From NCBI GenBank assembly GCA_963682025.1, contig OY821517.1:297983844-298047843 (forward strand): a stretch of DNA of 64,000 nucleotides, given 5' to 3'. The notes under the pieces are model-generated. The model ran no database searches and had not been told where the DNA came from. It saw only the letters and a program-made list of their open reading frames with translations. The stretch's first letter is position 1. Every line of letters begins with the position of its first letter. The DNA is from Cordilura impudica (Eukaryota; Arthropoda; Insecta; Diptera; Scathophagidae). Positions 12,852-25,034 of the stretch are shown here, piece after piece. The position numbers were made by a program, and so were the translations under genes.

Positions 12852-13600
12852 TTATACCCTATACCACTATGTGGTTTGGGTATTATGACTTTGTGCTGCT
12901 GTTTGTAACTACCAAAAATATTTGACCTAGACCCATCTTTTATTATACCGATCGAATCAGAATCACTATCTGAATCGATTTAACGATGTCCGTCCGTCCC
13001 TCCGTCCGTTCGTCCGTCTGTGTGTCCATGTAAAGCTTGTAATCAAACTGCAGATCTCAAATATGAATATATTTTGACGAAATTTGGTATGTAAGCTTTT
13101 ATCGGCCATGGGATGAACGCTATTGAAATTAGTGAGAATCGGTCCTTGTTCAGACCTAGCCCCCATACAAATGACCCCTATGAAATCGACATAAATTGCC
13201 ATAAGTTCCAAATTATCATATAGATCTCAGTCAAATTGGGTTTGTATGTGTTTATTACATCCATTAATCAGTAGTCCAAAAATGATTCCTGTGGTACGAC
13301 TTTAGTCATAGGCCCCATATAGAGCTGCTTCCCGATCTTCACTTAAATCTGCAAAATACAAGAGACCTTACCAAACATAATCAGGATCGGTCCATTTTTG
13401 GGCCTAGTCCCCATATAGATATAGCATCAGATATGAACTTTTTCATATCTGCAGCCAAAAAAACTAATAAAAATTCCGCTCAAATTTGGTTTATGCTTAT
13501 TTTCTATGTCCAGTTAGTTGGGCCTATGAGATAGGGTCTCTAAACGCATGGTATAGGGTATAATATAGTAGGTCTAGACCGACTATAATTTTCTTACTTG
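12852..13600 (+). mobile_element. DINE-1-like element, copy 7, inverted relative to copies 4-6
   Basis: Runs TTATACCC to CTTACTTG on the plus strand. Removing it rejoins Helitron sequence GTATAA/TTTTATGTAT without any duplicated bases. Its (GTCC)n tract has picked up CCTCC and TTCG variants. Confidence 0.78.
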
Positions 13601-13792
13601 TTTTATGTATATGTTAGTAGCAAATTTAAATGCAATTTACTCAACATAAAGGGAAAAATTTTAAAATCTGTAAATCTGCAAAACGGCTAAAAAGAAGTAC
13701 CTTTCAAATAATATACGTTTGGTCAAAATCCGAATAAAACGGTAAAACAAAACATCGGTCACAAAAATCTCCTAGCCTATTAATATTATAGA

Positions 13793-14486
13793 TGTATATG
13801 GAATAAAACAACATGGAAGCATTTCATGTCCTTTATATGGTTTTCAACCGGCGGAGTTTGGCACTGGTTGATTTATTATATTTGCCATTCTTACAGGGTA
13901 AGGGCAAATAGAAATTTTAATTAAAAGAAAACAAAGGCAGTTGTTGCCGATTGAGTTGTCTAAATTAAAATCTGATTAATTTTTCAGTTTCAACCCTTTT
14001 TATACAAAATTTGGTTTAGCTTATTTTACCTATATTACTTAACTTACATATATTATTGTTTTATTCGATATCATAAAGGCTTGCATTACTTATATACATT
14101 GACCAAACAAATATTGCATTACACTATGCATAGAGCAGTTTGAATAGTAATTGACACCAATGATTGTCTGTTCCATGTACTATGTATGCATTGTAGACTT
14201 GTGAGGTAAACTACACAACCAATATCTATGGTATTCAATTTGAAGATTTACTTAATGCATGAGTTCTAATTTTCTTACACAAAGTAATATATACGCAACA
14301 ACCGGAACATATTTACAGTCGCCTAACCTTTTCTAGATCAAATAGATGTAAAAGGATTATCCCGCTTAGACACCGTGGTTTAAGTTCAGAATGGCAATTA
14401 TATATTATGCAAATCGTCTCTGGAATTTAGTCCCTCACAGCATAAAAATAATTAGTAGCGCACAAATTGTTACGAGAAAATAACTT
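13793..14486 (+). pseudogene. Decayed reverse-transcriptase gene, 3' part
   Basis: Continues the gene cut by the Helitron at 10296. About 13794-13825 reads YVYGIKQHGSIS. A C-terminal block at 14320-14483 reads FSRSNRCKRIIPLRHRGLSSEW and, after a frameshift, ANRLWNLVPHSIKIISSAQI followed by a stop. This resembles the C-terminal tail of non-LTR polyproteins. The stretch 13830-14310 between them is not recognisable and may hold a deletion or insertion. Confidence 0.6.
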
Positions 14487-15000
14487 AATTTCTACTCGGT
14501 TCAGTAAGTTGTAAAATATTTTTCTGTATTTTATAAGTGTTGTGATATCGCAAGGTTTAACTTTGAATTGTTATTTTTTTAAATTTATTTTTTTTTGTGG
14601 TAAAAACTATAATTTTTGTTTATATTTAACTTTAGCATAAGTATTAATATTAGATTTAAAAATTGTTATATTTCCAAATGCATAATTCTATACAGCTATA
14701 AGCTATAAGAGACTTTTAAGGTGCGTTTAGACTATGCTAATATTTGTCCAAACACAACAAATAATGGTTTGGGCTAATAGTATGGTTTGCGAAAAATGTT
14801 TGGGCATGGGTTTAGATTGCACTAATATTTGTTTGAATTTTATTTGCGCAAATAACAGACAATTTTGTGTCAGCCATGTTTGGTACAAATATTTGTATAC
14901 CCCTTTACACTATACTAATAATTTTATTTGTCCGGTGTGTATGACAAACATCTGTCAAATAGTATCAAATTGTGTTTGTGAAGCAATGTGAAAAGTTAAA

Positions 15001-15107
15001 ATGTTTAGTGACAGTGATATTGGAGACTTATTATTAATAACTGCTGGAGCTATAGCAGTTTCAGAAACCCAGCAAAAAGAAAAAAAGAAGAAACTTCTTC
15101 CGTTCTA
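15001..15107 (+). pseudogene. Harbinger transposase N-terminal remnant
   Basis: ATG at 15001 opens 35 codons: acidic start MFSDSDIGDLLL, an alanine-rich helix and a lysine cluster (QQKEKKKKLLPF), then a stop. An acidic, leucine-rich start followed by a basic run is common at the front of Harbinger transposases. The catalytic DDE region is absent, and the frame runs straight into the tail of the opposing MADF remnant, so the deletion joint lies near 15107-15120. Assignment rests mainly on the element's ends. Confidence 0.5.
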
Positions 15108-15110
15108 ATA

Positions 15111-15407
15111 TTTAGCATACCGCCAATCTCAGTCCATGCATTATCCCGCATGGTAGTCAGCACTTGATGCATTCCAAATGCAAGGCTGCCACTCCACTTC
15201 GCCGATCAATTTAAATATATATTCTTCGCTCCAGTCATGCGTCATCTTCTTCCTTTTGTTTTTTTTTGGCAAATGATGGGGGCGACTTAATAACTGCTGC
15301 ATCGTTGTCGTCCATTTTCTTTCAGAAAAATATGCTTTATAATTAAGAATTACAGAAACGCGTTTTTTACTTACCAATCTGTCAAACGAATTGACCAGTA
15401 TTGCCAT
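15111..15407 (-). pseudogene. MADF-like DNA-binding protein of the Harbinger element, remnant
   Basis: Reads HDWSEEYIFKLIGEVEWQP, then CIWNASSADYHAG, then, after a one-base shift near 15141, DNAWTEIGG. The order 'W-E-x(3)-LI ... P-x-LW/IW ... aW-x-EI' is that of MADF domains. Upstream residues (about 1-50) are basic and without a motif. In Harbinger elements the second protein binds DNA and helps the transposase reach the nucleus. The frameshift and lost C-terminus make it non-functional. Confidence 0.6.
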
Positions 15408-16005
15408 TTCAATTTTTTTAATTTTTTATATGTTAAGCACTGTCAAAAATAACTGTTGGCAACCCATGTTTCTACAATTATTTGTCGCTGTTTGTTCCGC
15501 CAAAAATATTGCGAGAACAAACAAAATATCGAGCCAAATATTTGTTGCGACGTGCTGACAAAGTGTTTACACTATGCAAAGCTTTCTTCACAAACAAAGA
15601 TTTTTGTTAGCCAACAAACAGTCGAAAAATATTTGGTGGCTAACAAATTCGAGTGTTTACACTAGGACAAACAAAATTTTTATGATTTTGCACAAATATT
15701 AGCATAGTCTAAACGCACCTTTAGTCTTGTGTGTAGAATTTCAAATAAATAAATAACATTTAGGCTTTAGATTTATCCTTCTGCCACGATACAAGTAATC
15801 TTTTAATATAATGTTCAATACAAAATATTTTTAAATCTTCTGTGTATTTAGTATACAAAAAAAAAAATACTAATTGTTGTAAGTCAACAACCATATATAT
15901 ATTTAAAATACTAGAGAGCTTGGTAACTAGTGTTTCTCATATTTTAAGAATTTCAAAATTGTGAAAAACTAAACGTGCAAAAATATAATGAAAACTTAAA
16001 ACAGA

Positions 16006-16330
16006 GCTAAGAAAATTATAGTTAGGATCGACTATACAATACCCTATACCATGCTTTTAGAGAGGGATCTCAGGTTCAACTAATTGGTCATAGAAAATAA
16101 GCATAAACCAAATTTGTGTGGCATTTTTATTAATTTTTTCTTGCCTTCAGAATAAAAAAGTTCATATCGAATGCTATATTTACATGGAGAATAGGTCAAA
16201 AATTTTTAAAAAAAAAACATCTACAAATCAAAGATGAGAAAAATCTGTGCAACAATTTTGGGTTTGATAGATTTTAGTGTAGATCGGGAAGTACTGGGTT
16301 TATTTTTGGACTACTGATTACTGCACACAG
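16006..16330 (-). mobile_element. DINE-1-like element, copy 8, truncated
   Basis: Holds only the 3' part: decayed GTAAGAAAATTATAG end, broken palindrome, CCCTATACCATGC and the AAATTTG/GATCGGGAAG core phrases. The (GGAC)n and 5' hairpin half is absent. Confidence 0.6.
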
Positions 16331-16447
16331 AAAAAAGATTGGTTGGAATTCGGTTACAACTAGAAAAATTTTATAAGTTTATATGAATTTTTATTGTATT
16401 TCTTTAATATTCAAAAACAAAATAGATATTCTTTTAAGACTATCATA

Positions 16448-16824
16448 TCTATAATGTTAATAAGCTAGGCGATTCTTTGTGACAGATGTTTTCTTCTACC
16501 GTTTTATCCCGATTATGACCAAACGTATATTATTTGAAAGGTATTTCTCTTTAGCCGTTTTGCAGATTTACAGATTTTTAAATTTTTTTCCTTTATTTTG
16601 AGTAAATTGCATTTAAAATTACTACTAACACATACATAAAATTATACAATGCTATATGTATGTTTATTAAATTTGTTAATGTGTTTGTAATGAAAATGAG
16701 TGTGTTTTTGTGTTGATTTGTGAATTGGCTATAATTGATTAGCATACCTTTAGGGTCCTTATTTAATGAAAAAATAAAATTTCCTAGAATTTGCACTCGA
16801 ATTGCGACGGCTGGAATCTGCTAG
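16448..16824 (+). mobile_element. Non-autonomous Helitron, copy 3 (377 bp)
   Basis: TCTATAATGTTAATAAGC start, CTGCTAG end, A and T flanks. The 3' hairpin has a G for T change (GAATTGCGACGG), so this copy is older than copy 1. Confidence 0.75.
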
Positions 16825-17494
16825 TAAACATGATTAATTTAAAATAAAGCTATCTATGCCAACAAAATTATTTCCGTTTACCAATCAATATCTTTTTACA
16901 AATTTCTAGATTAATTTAATTGAGGCAACCTAATAAAAACAACAATAATACGCGTCAATCATAATTATTGGCGACTGCAACTTCCAATTCTATTTTAACA
17001 ACATGTTTCAAATCGAAAATATTTTAACAGATATTGTAACAAATAATTGGTTAGCGTACAACATATAAAATTTATATTAATAATTGTCTTTCAGTTATAA
17101 TAATAGAAACCGAAACTATTAAAATGTTTTGATATTTCTAATCGAAAGGAAATTGCTTGAGTCAACATCTGTTGTGAATACCAAAGAAAATATGGGAATA
17201 TGATTAGCAAGACCGAATTTGTTGATTTCATTTGTCATATGTCAAATAAAGTGAAATTATATGAAAGAATAAAGAAAACTTTTAAATGTTATGTGATAAT
17301 TTAATTGCAACATGTAAAGAGAGTTTAAAATTATTTATTAAGAAATACCCATTACTTGAGAACCTAAAGAACAATACTTTTTCTCAGAAAAGAAAACCGC
17401 ACAATACTCTAAGTGTTCTTCCAAATGGTTAAGTGTTCTTCTGGTTTGGGTAAATCAGCATACAGTATGTCAAGGTTATTTTTAGATGGGTGTA
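16825..17494. other. AT-rich intergenic sequence, no gene seen
   Basis: No open frame with recognisable content and no repeat identified. Confidence 0.45.
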
Positions 17495-20212
17495 CACTAG
17501 AGTGGCCCTTAATAAAAAGAGTGTTCAAACTCTCGGTCGCACCCCCTAAAAATATGCGAATAGCAAAAAAAGTGAGAATTACAAAGTTTTGGGCCAATCA
17601 AAAAACATTTAGAGGTGGCTCAACGCGATTGAAAATTTCAAGTGTGTTTATTAGGGAAAACATGACTTTTTTTCAAATTTTACGAAAATTTCGTTCTATA
17701 GTTTAATTTTTTCCGACAAATTGTTATATAATTCAGGATCACCGTTAAATTATCTTTCAAAAAAGCTATAAAACTTCAAAATCGAATAAAACCTCGCCAA
17801 GAAATAGCAAATGCCTCAGACCACTTTTGTGCCAAAGAAAACTAGATCATGAAATTTAATGGCATTTTTTCAACTTTAAGAAATTAATTAAAGCCAATAT
17901 TTTGTTTAAGTTCCTTTACCTGTGAGTACTTAGATATGAAGTATTGTTTTATTACCGCCTTGCTAACCTATTAAGAATTGAGACCGAAAATGGAAAATTT
18001 TTTTGATAAAATTTTGAAAACTCCTTTTTCAAGTTTTAAAAAATTTTCTTAAACAAAATTTACAAAAATCTCGCTCTTTAAAGTCTTGTTAAATGCATGT
18101 TAGAGATTAACTGTGTGAATTTTTAGGTAAATCCCTATGCCAGAATTTTTTTTACAAGGATTTTATTTTTACGGATTTCGAGAAAAATGGAATTTTAGTA
18201 AAATATTTTGTAAATGTACTCTTTCTAACTACTTTGTATCAAAAATTCATCACTTTTCTACTTTTAAATATTATATTTTATCTTAATAGCCTAGGGTTTC
18301 GGAAAAAAATAATATGACCCCATTATCCCTTTTGTAATTGGGGTCACATATGACCAAGACAATTTATTCAAACAATTCAAATATTTTGTAAGTGCTGTTA
18401 TATGCGATGCTTAAAATATTATAACCAAATGTGTACAACTTCCGCTCCTAAAATTCGGGATAAACCCGAGAACGTTAACTTATTATTTGCCAAGGCCAGC
18501 TTTGAATTTTTAAATATTTTTAAATAAAAATTACCGAAATCGAGTTTTTCTATTAAACTCGATGAAACCATTATTTAGAATTTAAGAAAAATAATTCTGT
18601 TAATTTCTATTTATTTAACACTTCAGTGCTCCTGGGATCAAAATAATCCATTGCGATATATTTTTGGTGCAATTATCTGCTTATTGCTTATTATTTGAAT
18701 TAAATAATAAAATAAAATAAGAAGACCCACAAGTGACCCAAAGCTAATAAAAGACAATTTATTCAAAAGAATATGAAATATGAAATTAATATAATAAGAT
18801 AAAATTAAAGAAAAGCAATACTTATTGCAAGTCGTAAGTGATTACAGAAAACAATTTGAATCGCACTCTAAATCATCCTTAAATACACCAAAATAAATTG
18901 AATTAATTTTTTTTATATTTTTTTTTTGGATAAAATGTCTTTTATTAGTTTTGGGTCATTTGTGGATCTTCTTATTTTACTTAAAAAAATTTAGATAATT
19001 TTTATACATAAAATAATTTGATAACAGGAGCACTGAATGAAGCCTTAAATAAATAAAGAACAACCGAATTGTTTTTCTTAAATTCTAAATAGTGGTTTCA
19101 TCGAGTTTAATAGAAAAACTTGTTTTCCGTAATTTTTATTTAAAAATATCTTAAAATCCAAAGCTGGCCTTGGCAAATAATGGGTTAACGTTCTCGGATT
19201 TATCTCAAATTTTAGAAACGGAAGTTCTACACATTTGGTAATTATATTTTAAGCATCGCATCTAAAAATTCGAGAGCACATACAAAATATTTGAATTTTT
19301 TGAATAAATTGTGTTTTATTAGCTTGGGGTCATATGTGACCCCAATTCCAAAAAGGGTTAATAGGGTCATTATATTTTTTCCGAAACCCTAGGCTATTAA
19401 GATAAAATATAACATTTAAAAGTAGAAATGTGATGAATTTTTGATAGAAAGTATTTAAAAATAGTACATTCACAGAATATTTTACAAAAATCCCTTTTTT
19501 CTCGAAATCCGCAAAAATAAAATCCTTGTCAAAAAAATTCTGGCATAGGGATTTACCTAAAGATTGACACAGTTCATCTCTAATATGCCCTTAACAAGAC
19601 CTTAAAGAGCTAGATAAATTTTTTTAAATTTTGTTAAAGAAAATTTTTCAAAACTTGAAAAAGGAGTATTCAAAATTTTATCAAAAAAATTTTCCATTTT
19701 CGGTCTCAATGCTTAATAGGTTAACAAGGTGATTATAAAACGATACTTCATATCTGAGTAGTTACAGGTATAGAGACTAAAACAAAATTTTGGCTTTAAT
19801 TAATTTCTTAAAGTTGAAAAAAACGCCATCAAATTACATGACCTAATTTTTTTTTGGCACAAAAGTGGTCTGGGGCTTTTGCTATTTCTTGGCGAATTTT
19901 AATTAGATTTTGAAGTTTTATAGCTTTTTGGAAAGATAATTTAACAGTGATCCCGAATTATATAACAATTTGTCGGAAAAAATAAACTATAGAACGAAAT
20001 TTTCGTAAAATCTGAAAGAAAGTCATATTTTCCCCATATAAAACACACTAGAAATTTTCAATCGCGTTGAGCCACCTCTAAATGTTTTTTGAATGGCCCA
20101 AAACTTTGTAGTTCTCACTTTTTTTGCTATTCGCATAGTTTTAGGTTGTGCGACCGAGAGTTTGAACACTTATTTTTTTCTCCATATAATGAATGGCCAC
20201 CCACTCGAGGCA
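17495..20212. mobile_element. Long fold-back element, complete (about 2.7 kb)
   Basis: Two arms of about 1.2 kb are inverted copies of each other: TAGAGTGGCCCTTAATA... at 17498 onward mirrors ...GAATGGCCACCCACTCGAG at 20191-20208, and GTTCAAACTCTCGGTCGCAC near 17523 mirrors GTGCGACCGAGAGTTTGAAC near 20148-20168. The centre (18720-18990) is a second, smaller palindrome built on GACCCAAAGCTAATAAAAGAC. No transposase is present. The outer bases resemble neither P/Galileo nor Tc1 ends that I can name with confidence, so I call it an unclassified fold-back DNA transposon. Confidence 0.75.
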
Positions 20213-21734
20213 CTCATATATACATTTATAACGCTTGACCATTTTCTACACTTAAATTCATAGTTTGTTCAGACTCAACATTTAAATTAAATGAAAGATT
20301 ACCTTGGCTTTTCCTTAGTTTTTTTTTTTAATGTTGTAATTTCACGATTTATAGGAACAGAAATCAGCAGTTCCTGCAATATGTCAGCAAATTGGCACAA
20401 GAACTGATTCAAATTTATCACTATATAAGGATTTTTGTGTTTGTGATTTAAATATATATATATATTTTTTTTTTGTATAAGTTATAATATTTTATTCAAA
20501 AATATTTTATTTCAATTCAAAAAACTTTTTAAATAGATGTTTTTATTATTTTTGTATTCACATTTTAAATGGGAAAATTTCATTTGTAATTTTCCAAAAC
20601 TCACAATTCAAAAATTATATTTTTTATTATTAACATGTTTGCAGTTTTTAAATATTTAAAACATTTTGAATCAATTTCGATATTTTTGTTTTCATTTTCT
20701 ATTAATTTTTAAAAATTTATTATTAATAATTTCTTAAAAATATTTATATTTAATTGATTTTCAAAAAAAAAAATATTTTTATATTAAAAATTTTTAAATT
20801 TGATAACAATTTCTTTTAAATTTTTTTAGTACACAAAAACACACTTTTTACTACATTTTTTTTTACACTTTCAATATATTTATACATCAATCCCAAATAA
20901 AGGGTTCAAGAAACCAATTGACTTCATCTTATCAACACTTGTTGCACTTCGATTAATACCAGACATGAAGTGAAATTTTAATTGAAAAACAATATAAAAA
21001 CAAGAAACCGAATCTATGCAATGCGTTTAAGCTTGTATGCTTGCTGACAATAAATAGCTCGGTTGTGTTGTACTGTTTGAAACAACACTCTACTAGCAAC
21101 ACACATTAAGAAGCCCGTAAACAAACTGTCGATGTCCGGAAATTATACATATATGAGATGAAACGAATTTCGTCTGTTCTATATTTCACCAACGACGTTT
21201 ATACAATGAATAAAAATTTTTTGGTTTTGTGTAACATTCGTGTAGGTATATTGTTTATATTTCTACCACCCGTACATTGTAGTGTGAAATTCTGTTCGGA
21301 AAAAGCTTTTACATTGAAGTCTCGCAATACGCTCTCGTGTTCAAAACAGTTTACCTAGTACAGCTATATTATAGTTATTCACAAAACAATTTCATTTTCT
21401 ATCGATCTAAAAATATTCTGTAAGTAAAGTACTAGAGAAGATAATCTAATTAGCGCTTTGAAATAATAAAAATAGAGTTTTTTGATCTATAAATATTTAA
21501 TAAGAAGCATAGATGCTGTTATTAATATCAATTCAAAGCTTTTAATTCATTTAGTTCCGAATTTCCTTTAACCCTTTGACGATCGAACTTAAACCGCTGG
21601 AATGTTTAAATTTTTACAGATTCATGCTTGCCGACCTAACATTTCTATATGTATAAGAGTCGGCAAAAATAATTTTTCTTCGTCCCTAGTATGGAACATA
21701 AGTGTCCCATTTGTCATTTACGGTTATTATTTGT
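20213..21734. other. AT-rich intergenic sequence, no gene seen
   Basis: Long A/T runs, no recognisable gene. The frame at 21158-21358 begins with an ATG but has no motif, and nothing nearby supports it. Confidence 0.45.
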
Positions 21735-22085
21735 GAACAGCGCTCGAAATTCGAGTGCAATTTCTAGGCAGCTTTATTTTTCAACTTAGCCAATTCACAA
21801 ACCAACACTTTTATGGTTTAATATTATTGTGAATGAAGATAACAAACTCATTAACAAATTTAATAAAACACACATAGCATATGTATAATTTTATATACAT
21901 ATGTGTTAGTAGCAACTTTAAATGCAATTTACTCAAAATAAAGGAAAAAATTTAAAAATCTCTAAATCTGCAAAACGGATAAAAAGAAATACTTTTCAAA
22001 TAATATACGTTTGGCCAAAATCGGGATAAAATGGTAGAACAAAACATCGGTCACAAGAAATCGCCTAGCCTATTAATATTATAGA
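21735..22085 (-). mobile_element. Non-autonomous Helitron, copy 4, subfamily 2, 3' end lost
   Basis: The 5' end TCTATAATATTAATAGG is at 22085. On the other side the hairpin CTCGAAATTCGAG is kept but the terminal CTAG is gone. It shares TTTCTAGGCAGCTTTATTTT with the copies at 50227 and 52262, defining a second subfamily. Confidence 0.7.
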
Positions 22086-23430
22086 TACCACTATGCGGTC
22101 AGGGTATAATGAGTTTATGCTGATATTTGAAACTATCAAAAATATTTGACATATTATTTTTTGAGGCAATTTATCGATGTCCGTCCGTCCGTCTATCTGT
22201 CCCTCCTCCTATGTGTCCAAGTAAACCTTGTAGTCAAACTACAGGTCGCAAATATTCTGCTTAAATTTTTTATGTAATCTTTTGACGATCATTGGACATT
22301 AAAAAATATGCTGAACTATTTTTGGTCATAGTTCCCATATAAAGATTAATAAAATTATCTCTGAGGATGTTGGGAATCTCCAACGAAACGCCGGATGAAT
22401 AATGAATAAATAGTATTTTATTTATTTTGAAAACAAATAACCTTAGAAGCCCACTTTAGACATTTCTCAAAATCTATACAAAAAACACAAATATATTGTA
22501 CAGATTTTTCTCAAATTTTGTTTGTATATGTACTTGCAAAAAATAAATGACTTTAAGAAATATAGTCAGGATCAGTCCATTTTTCGTCTTAGTTCCCATA
22601 TAGATATAGCATCCGATATGAATCTTTTCATATCCAAAGGCAAAACTAATTAATAACAATACCACTCAAATTAGTTTATGCTTGTATTCTATATCAAATT
22701 AGTTGACCCTAAGACCCTTTCTCTAAACCCATGGTTAGGGCAGGCATGCCCAGAAGTTTCTTATGAAAGTGCAAACATTAAAGGCCTAGTTAGCCACACG
22801 TTGTTAAAACGTAACCATACCGTAAATGTAACGTCGACATTTAGTGCAATTATAGAATGTAAAAACGAACCAGCATGGTGCTGTGTAAAATTTACCAAAC
22901 TTTATCAGATGTTCACAAACAAACGCAGCAAAAATCTATTTTCAACAGATTGCCCCAATCTGTGACAGTTGAGTTCGGTAACTGCTCTAAATGCTTTTCA
23001 TGCAACAGAAAAAACAGCTGACACGTTTGGTTACGGTTAGGTGTGGCTAACTAGTCCTTAATATATCTAAAGAAAACAAAATTTTTTCATATTATCATTC
23101 CCTATATGTACACTGAAAAAAAGAAAAGTTTTTATACTTTAAACGGTATCATGAATATCTAGGTCGGTAATGTGTATCAATAAAGCATACAAAAGAGGTG
23201 TTGCTTTGCGCTTGGGCGTAAGCAAGAAAACACAATAGCGAACGAAAAAGACATAATTGTTAGTGTAATTTGAATTGCTTGGAACTGAGTGCTGTGTGTG
23301 TGTGTGTTTAGAATATACTGCCTATGCGTAAGTGCTTTTACAAAAACAAAAGTGCATTGAGTGCATAGGATGTGGGCATGTATGGTGTAGGGTATTGTAT
23401 AGTCCGTCTAGAGTGTCTATAATTTTCTTA
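22086..23430 (+). mobile_element. DINE-1-like element, copy 9, degenerate and interrupted
   Basis: The 5' hairpin (TACCACTATGCGGTCAGGG) abuts Helitron copy 4. Core phrases continue to about 22735 (CCCATGGTT), and the 3' palindrome and TAATTTTCTTA end lie at about 23385-23430. The stretch between contains a MITE (22781-23059) and unassigned sequence with a short (GT)n tract near 23297-23310. Confidence 0.55.
22781..23059. mobile_element. Small inverted-repeat element (MITE, about 280 bp)
   Basis: Ends AAGGCCTAGTTAGCCACAC and, inverted, GTGTGGCTAACTAGTCCTT. Flanks read ATTA and AATA, so the duplicated target could be TA. There is no coding potential. It interrupts the decayed DINE-1-like copy 9. 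Confidence 0.6.
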
Positions 23431-23617
23431 TGAAAAATTTTTATATTAGCTGAAATACATATGGTTAAGTTATGATTTAAGTGGACTTAAACTGTACGCT
23501 TTTTTATAAAACTTTTTTTATATGAAAAAGTATATATTATTCAAAGAAAAAAAATATTTTTGGAAGTTTTTCAAAATAATCAATTTGGACAATTTGATGA
23601 TAAACAAATAAGAGTGC

Positions 23618-23830
23618 TAAAAATCGGCTGGGCCGAATCTTTGATACCCTCCACCTGCATCTTAAACTCAATATTACAACCAATATTGGGATCGGATACC
23701 ACTTTAAAACTGAAATTTAAATTTCGAATACCAATTAAATTTATAGTTAATTTGCTTTCCTTGTTTCTATTATAATTCCTTGTTTTAAAAAATAATGATC
23801 GTGTCTTCTATAGAAAAATTCGTTACTATT
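23618..23830 (+). mobile_element. Second DINE-like family, 5'-end fragment
   Basis: Begins CGGCTGGGCCGAATCTTTGATACCCTCCAC, a phrase that recurs at 25828 and, diverged, at 42675. It differs from the 780-bp family but has a similar plan (palindromic start with GATACCC). Boundaries on the right are not clear. Confidence 0.45.
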
Positions 23831-24059
23831 TGAAAAATGGCATTATTTTTCTTTTAATAGAGTACAAAAACCCCTAATGAAATTCATTATATAACGCAGC
23901 CAGCGTTAAAAAACCCAAAGCTTGATCCCTATAAGAAAGTTTTGAAATAATTCATGATAATTAAAAAAATAAATCAACTGATTCTTGACTAAAAATTTCC
24001 AGATATTTATATTAAAAAAAGCATATTTTAAAATATTTTTGTCTGAATTTGCTAGTAAT

Positions 24060-24470
24060 TTTGAATTATTAATTATTATTTTTATTTTAAATTTTAAATT
24101 TTAAATTTTAAATTTTAAATTTTAAATTTTTAATTTTTAATTTTTAATTTTTCATTTTTAATTTTTAATTTTTAATTTTTAATTTTTAATTTTTAATTTT
24201 TAATTTTTAATTTTTAATTTTTAATTTTTAATTTCTAATTTTTAATTTTTAATTTCTAATTTTTAATTTTTAATTTTTAATTTTTAATTTTAAATTTTAA
24301 ATTTTAAAATTTTAATTTTTAATTTTTAATTTTTAATTTTTAATTTTTAATTTTTAATTTTTAATTTTTAATTTTTAATTTTTAATTTTTAATTTTTAAT
24401 TTTTAATTTTTAATTTTTAATTTTTAATTTTTTATTTTTAATTTTTAATTTTTAATTTTTAGTTTTGTTA
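24060..24470 (+). repeat. (TTTTTAA)n heptamer array
   Basis: Nearly uniform 7-bp tandem repeat with a few AAATTTT variants at its start and middle. It is far more regular than the array at 1431-2872, so it is probably younger or recently homogenised. Confidence 0.9.
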
Positions 24471-24730
24471 ATTATGTTGTTCATTTGAGCATTGTTTAAT
24501 TATTAGGGTACTATATATCCCCTTGGTACCCTGATATCCCCTTTATAAAGAGATAGTAACCATTGGGGATATTTCCAAAATAGTACAATGAATCTTTTGG
24601 CCTGCCTTTATCCAACTTTGTCCGTATAACCAGTATCAAATGTACAGCTGCAATATTACAGCAAAAAGCTTTTTGTTTCGTATCATTTGTTCGTTGTAAA
24701 TGTGTGTCACAGATTTTATTTAGTATGAAT

Positions 24731-24748
24731 GTGTGTGTGTGTGTGTGT
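24731..24748 (+). repeat. (GT)n microsatellite
   Basis: Nine uninterrupted GT units in otherwise unclassified sequence. Confidence 0.9.
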
Positions 24749-25034
24749 ATCTGTGAATCAAAAAATAATAACGATATCCCATCTAGATACCTGTTGAATA
24801 TACCCAGTAGTTTGTAAAGAAAAGCATAACAACTGCATTAGTATAAGTGTTAAAATTTTATTTCCTGCCATAGAGTAATTTTAAAATTTACAGTTATCTC
24901 ACAACTGATTGAATTGTACAGGGTAATTGAATAAAAATAAAAGTAATTTTCCAATACGAATTAAGCGTATTTTTATTTTTTTTTTTTCATAAACACTGAA
25001 CATCTGAAAGTTTTTCATTCGAACGCTTTTCTGC

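Larger units (their letters stand above)
10296..13792 (-). mobile_element. Non-autonomous Helitron, copy 2, expanded by four nested DINE-1-like elements
   Basis: On the minus strand it starts TCTATAATATTAATAGG (right end, 13792) and ends CTAG (left end, 10296), with A and T flanks as expected. Helitron sequence occupies 10296-10410, two short spacers (11191-11228, 12009-12046), 12827-12851 and 13601-13792. The rest is DINE-1-like DNA. The Helitron itself sits inside a dead reverse-transcriptase gene. Confidence 0.8.
14719..15720. mobile_element. PIF/Harbinger-type transposon, internally deleted (1002 bp)
   Basis: Perfect 29-bp terminal inverted repeats (outer bases AGGTGCGTTTAGACTATG) flanked by a TTA target duplication at 14716-14718 and 15721-15723. 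A 3-bp TWA duplication is the Harbinger hallmark. Inside are the starts of two genes facing each other, a transposase-like N-terminus and a MADF-like protein. Autonomous Harbingers carry one transposase and one DNA-binding MADF/Myb-like gene, so most of both has been lost by deletion. A degenerate piece of the same terminus occurs at 51893-51916. Confidence 0.85.

Noticed and set aside
14734..14991. 85-codon cysteine-rich open frame (MLIFVQTQQIMVWANSMVC...)
   Set aside because: It starts within the Harbinger terminal repeat and reads repeated ATTTGT-type subterminal sequence, so it is a by-product.
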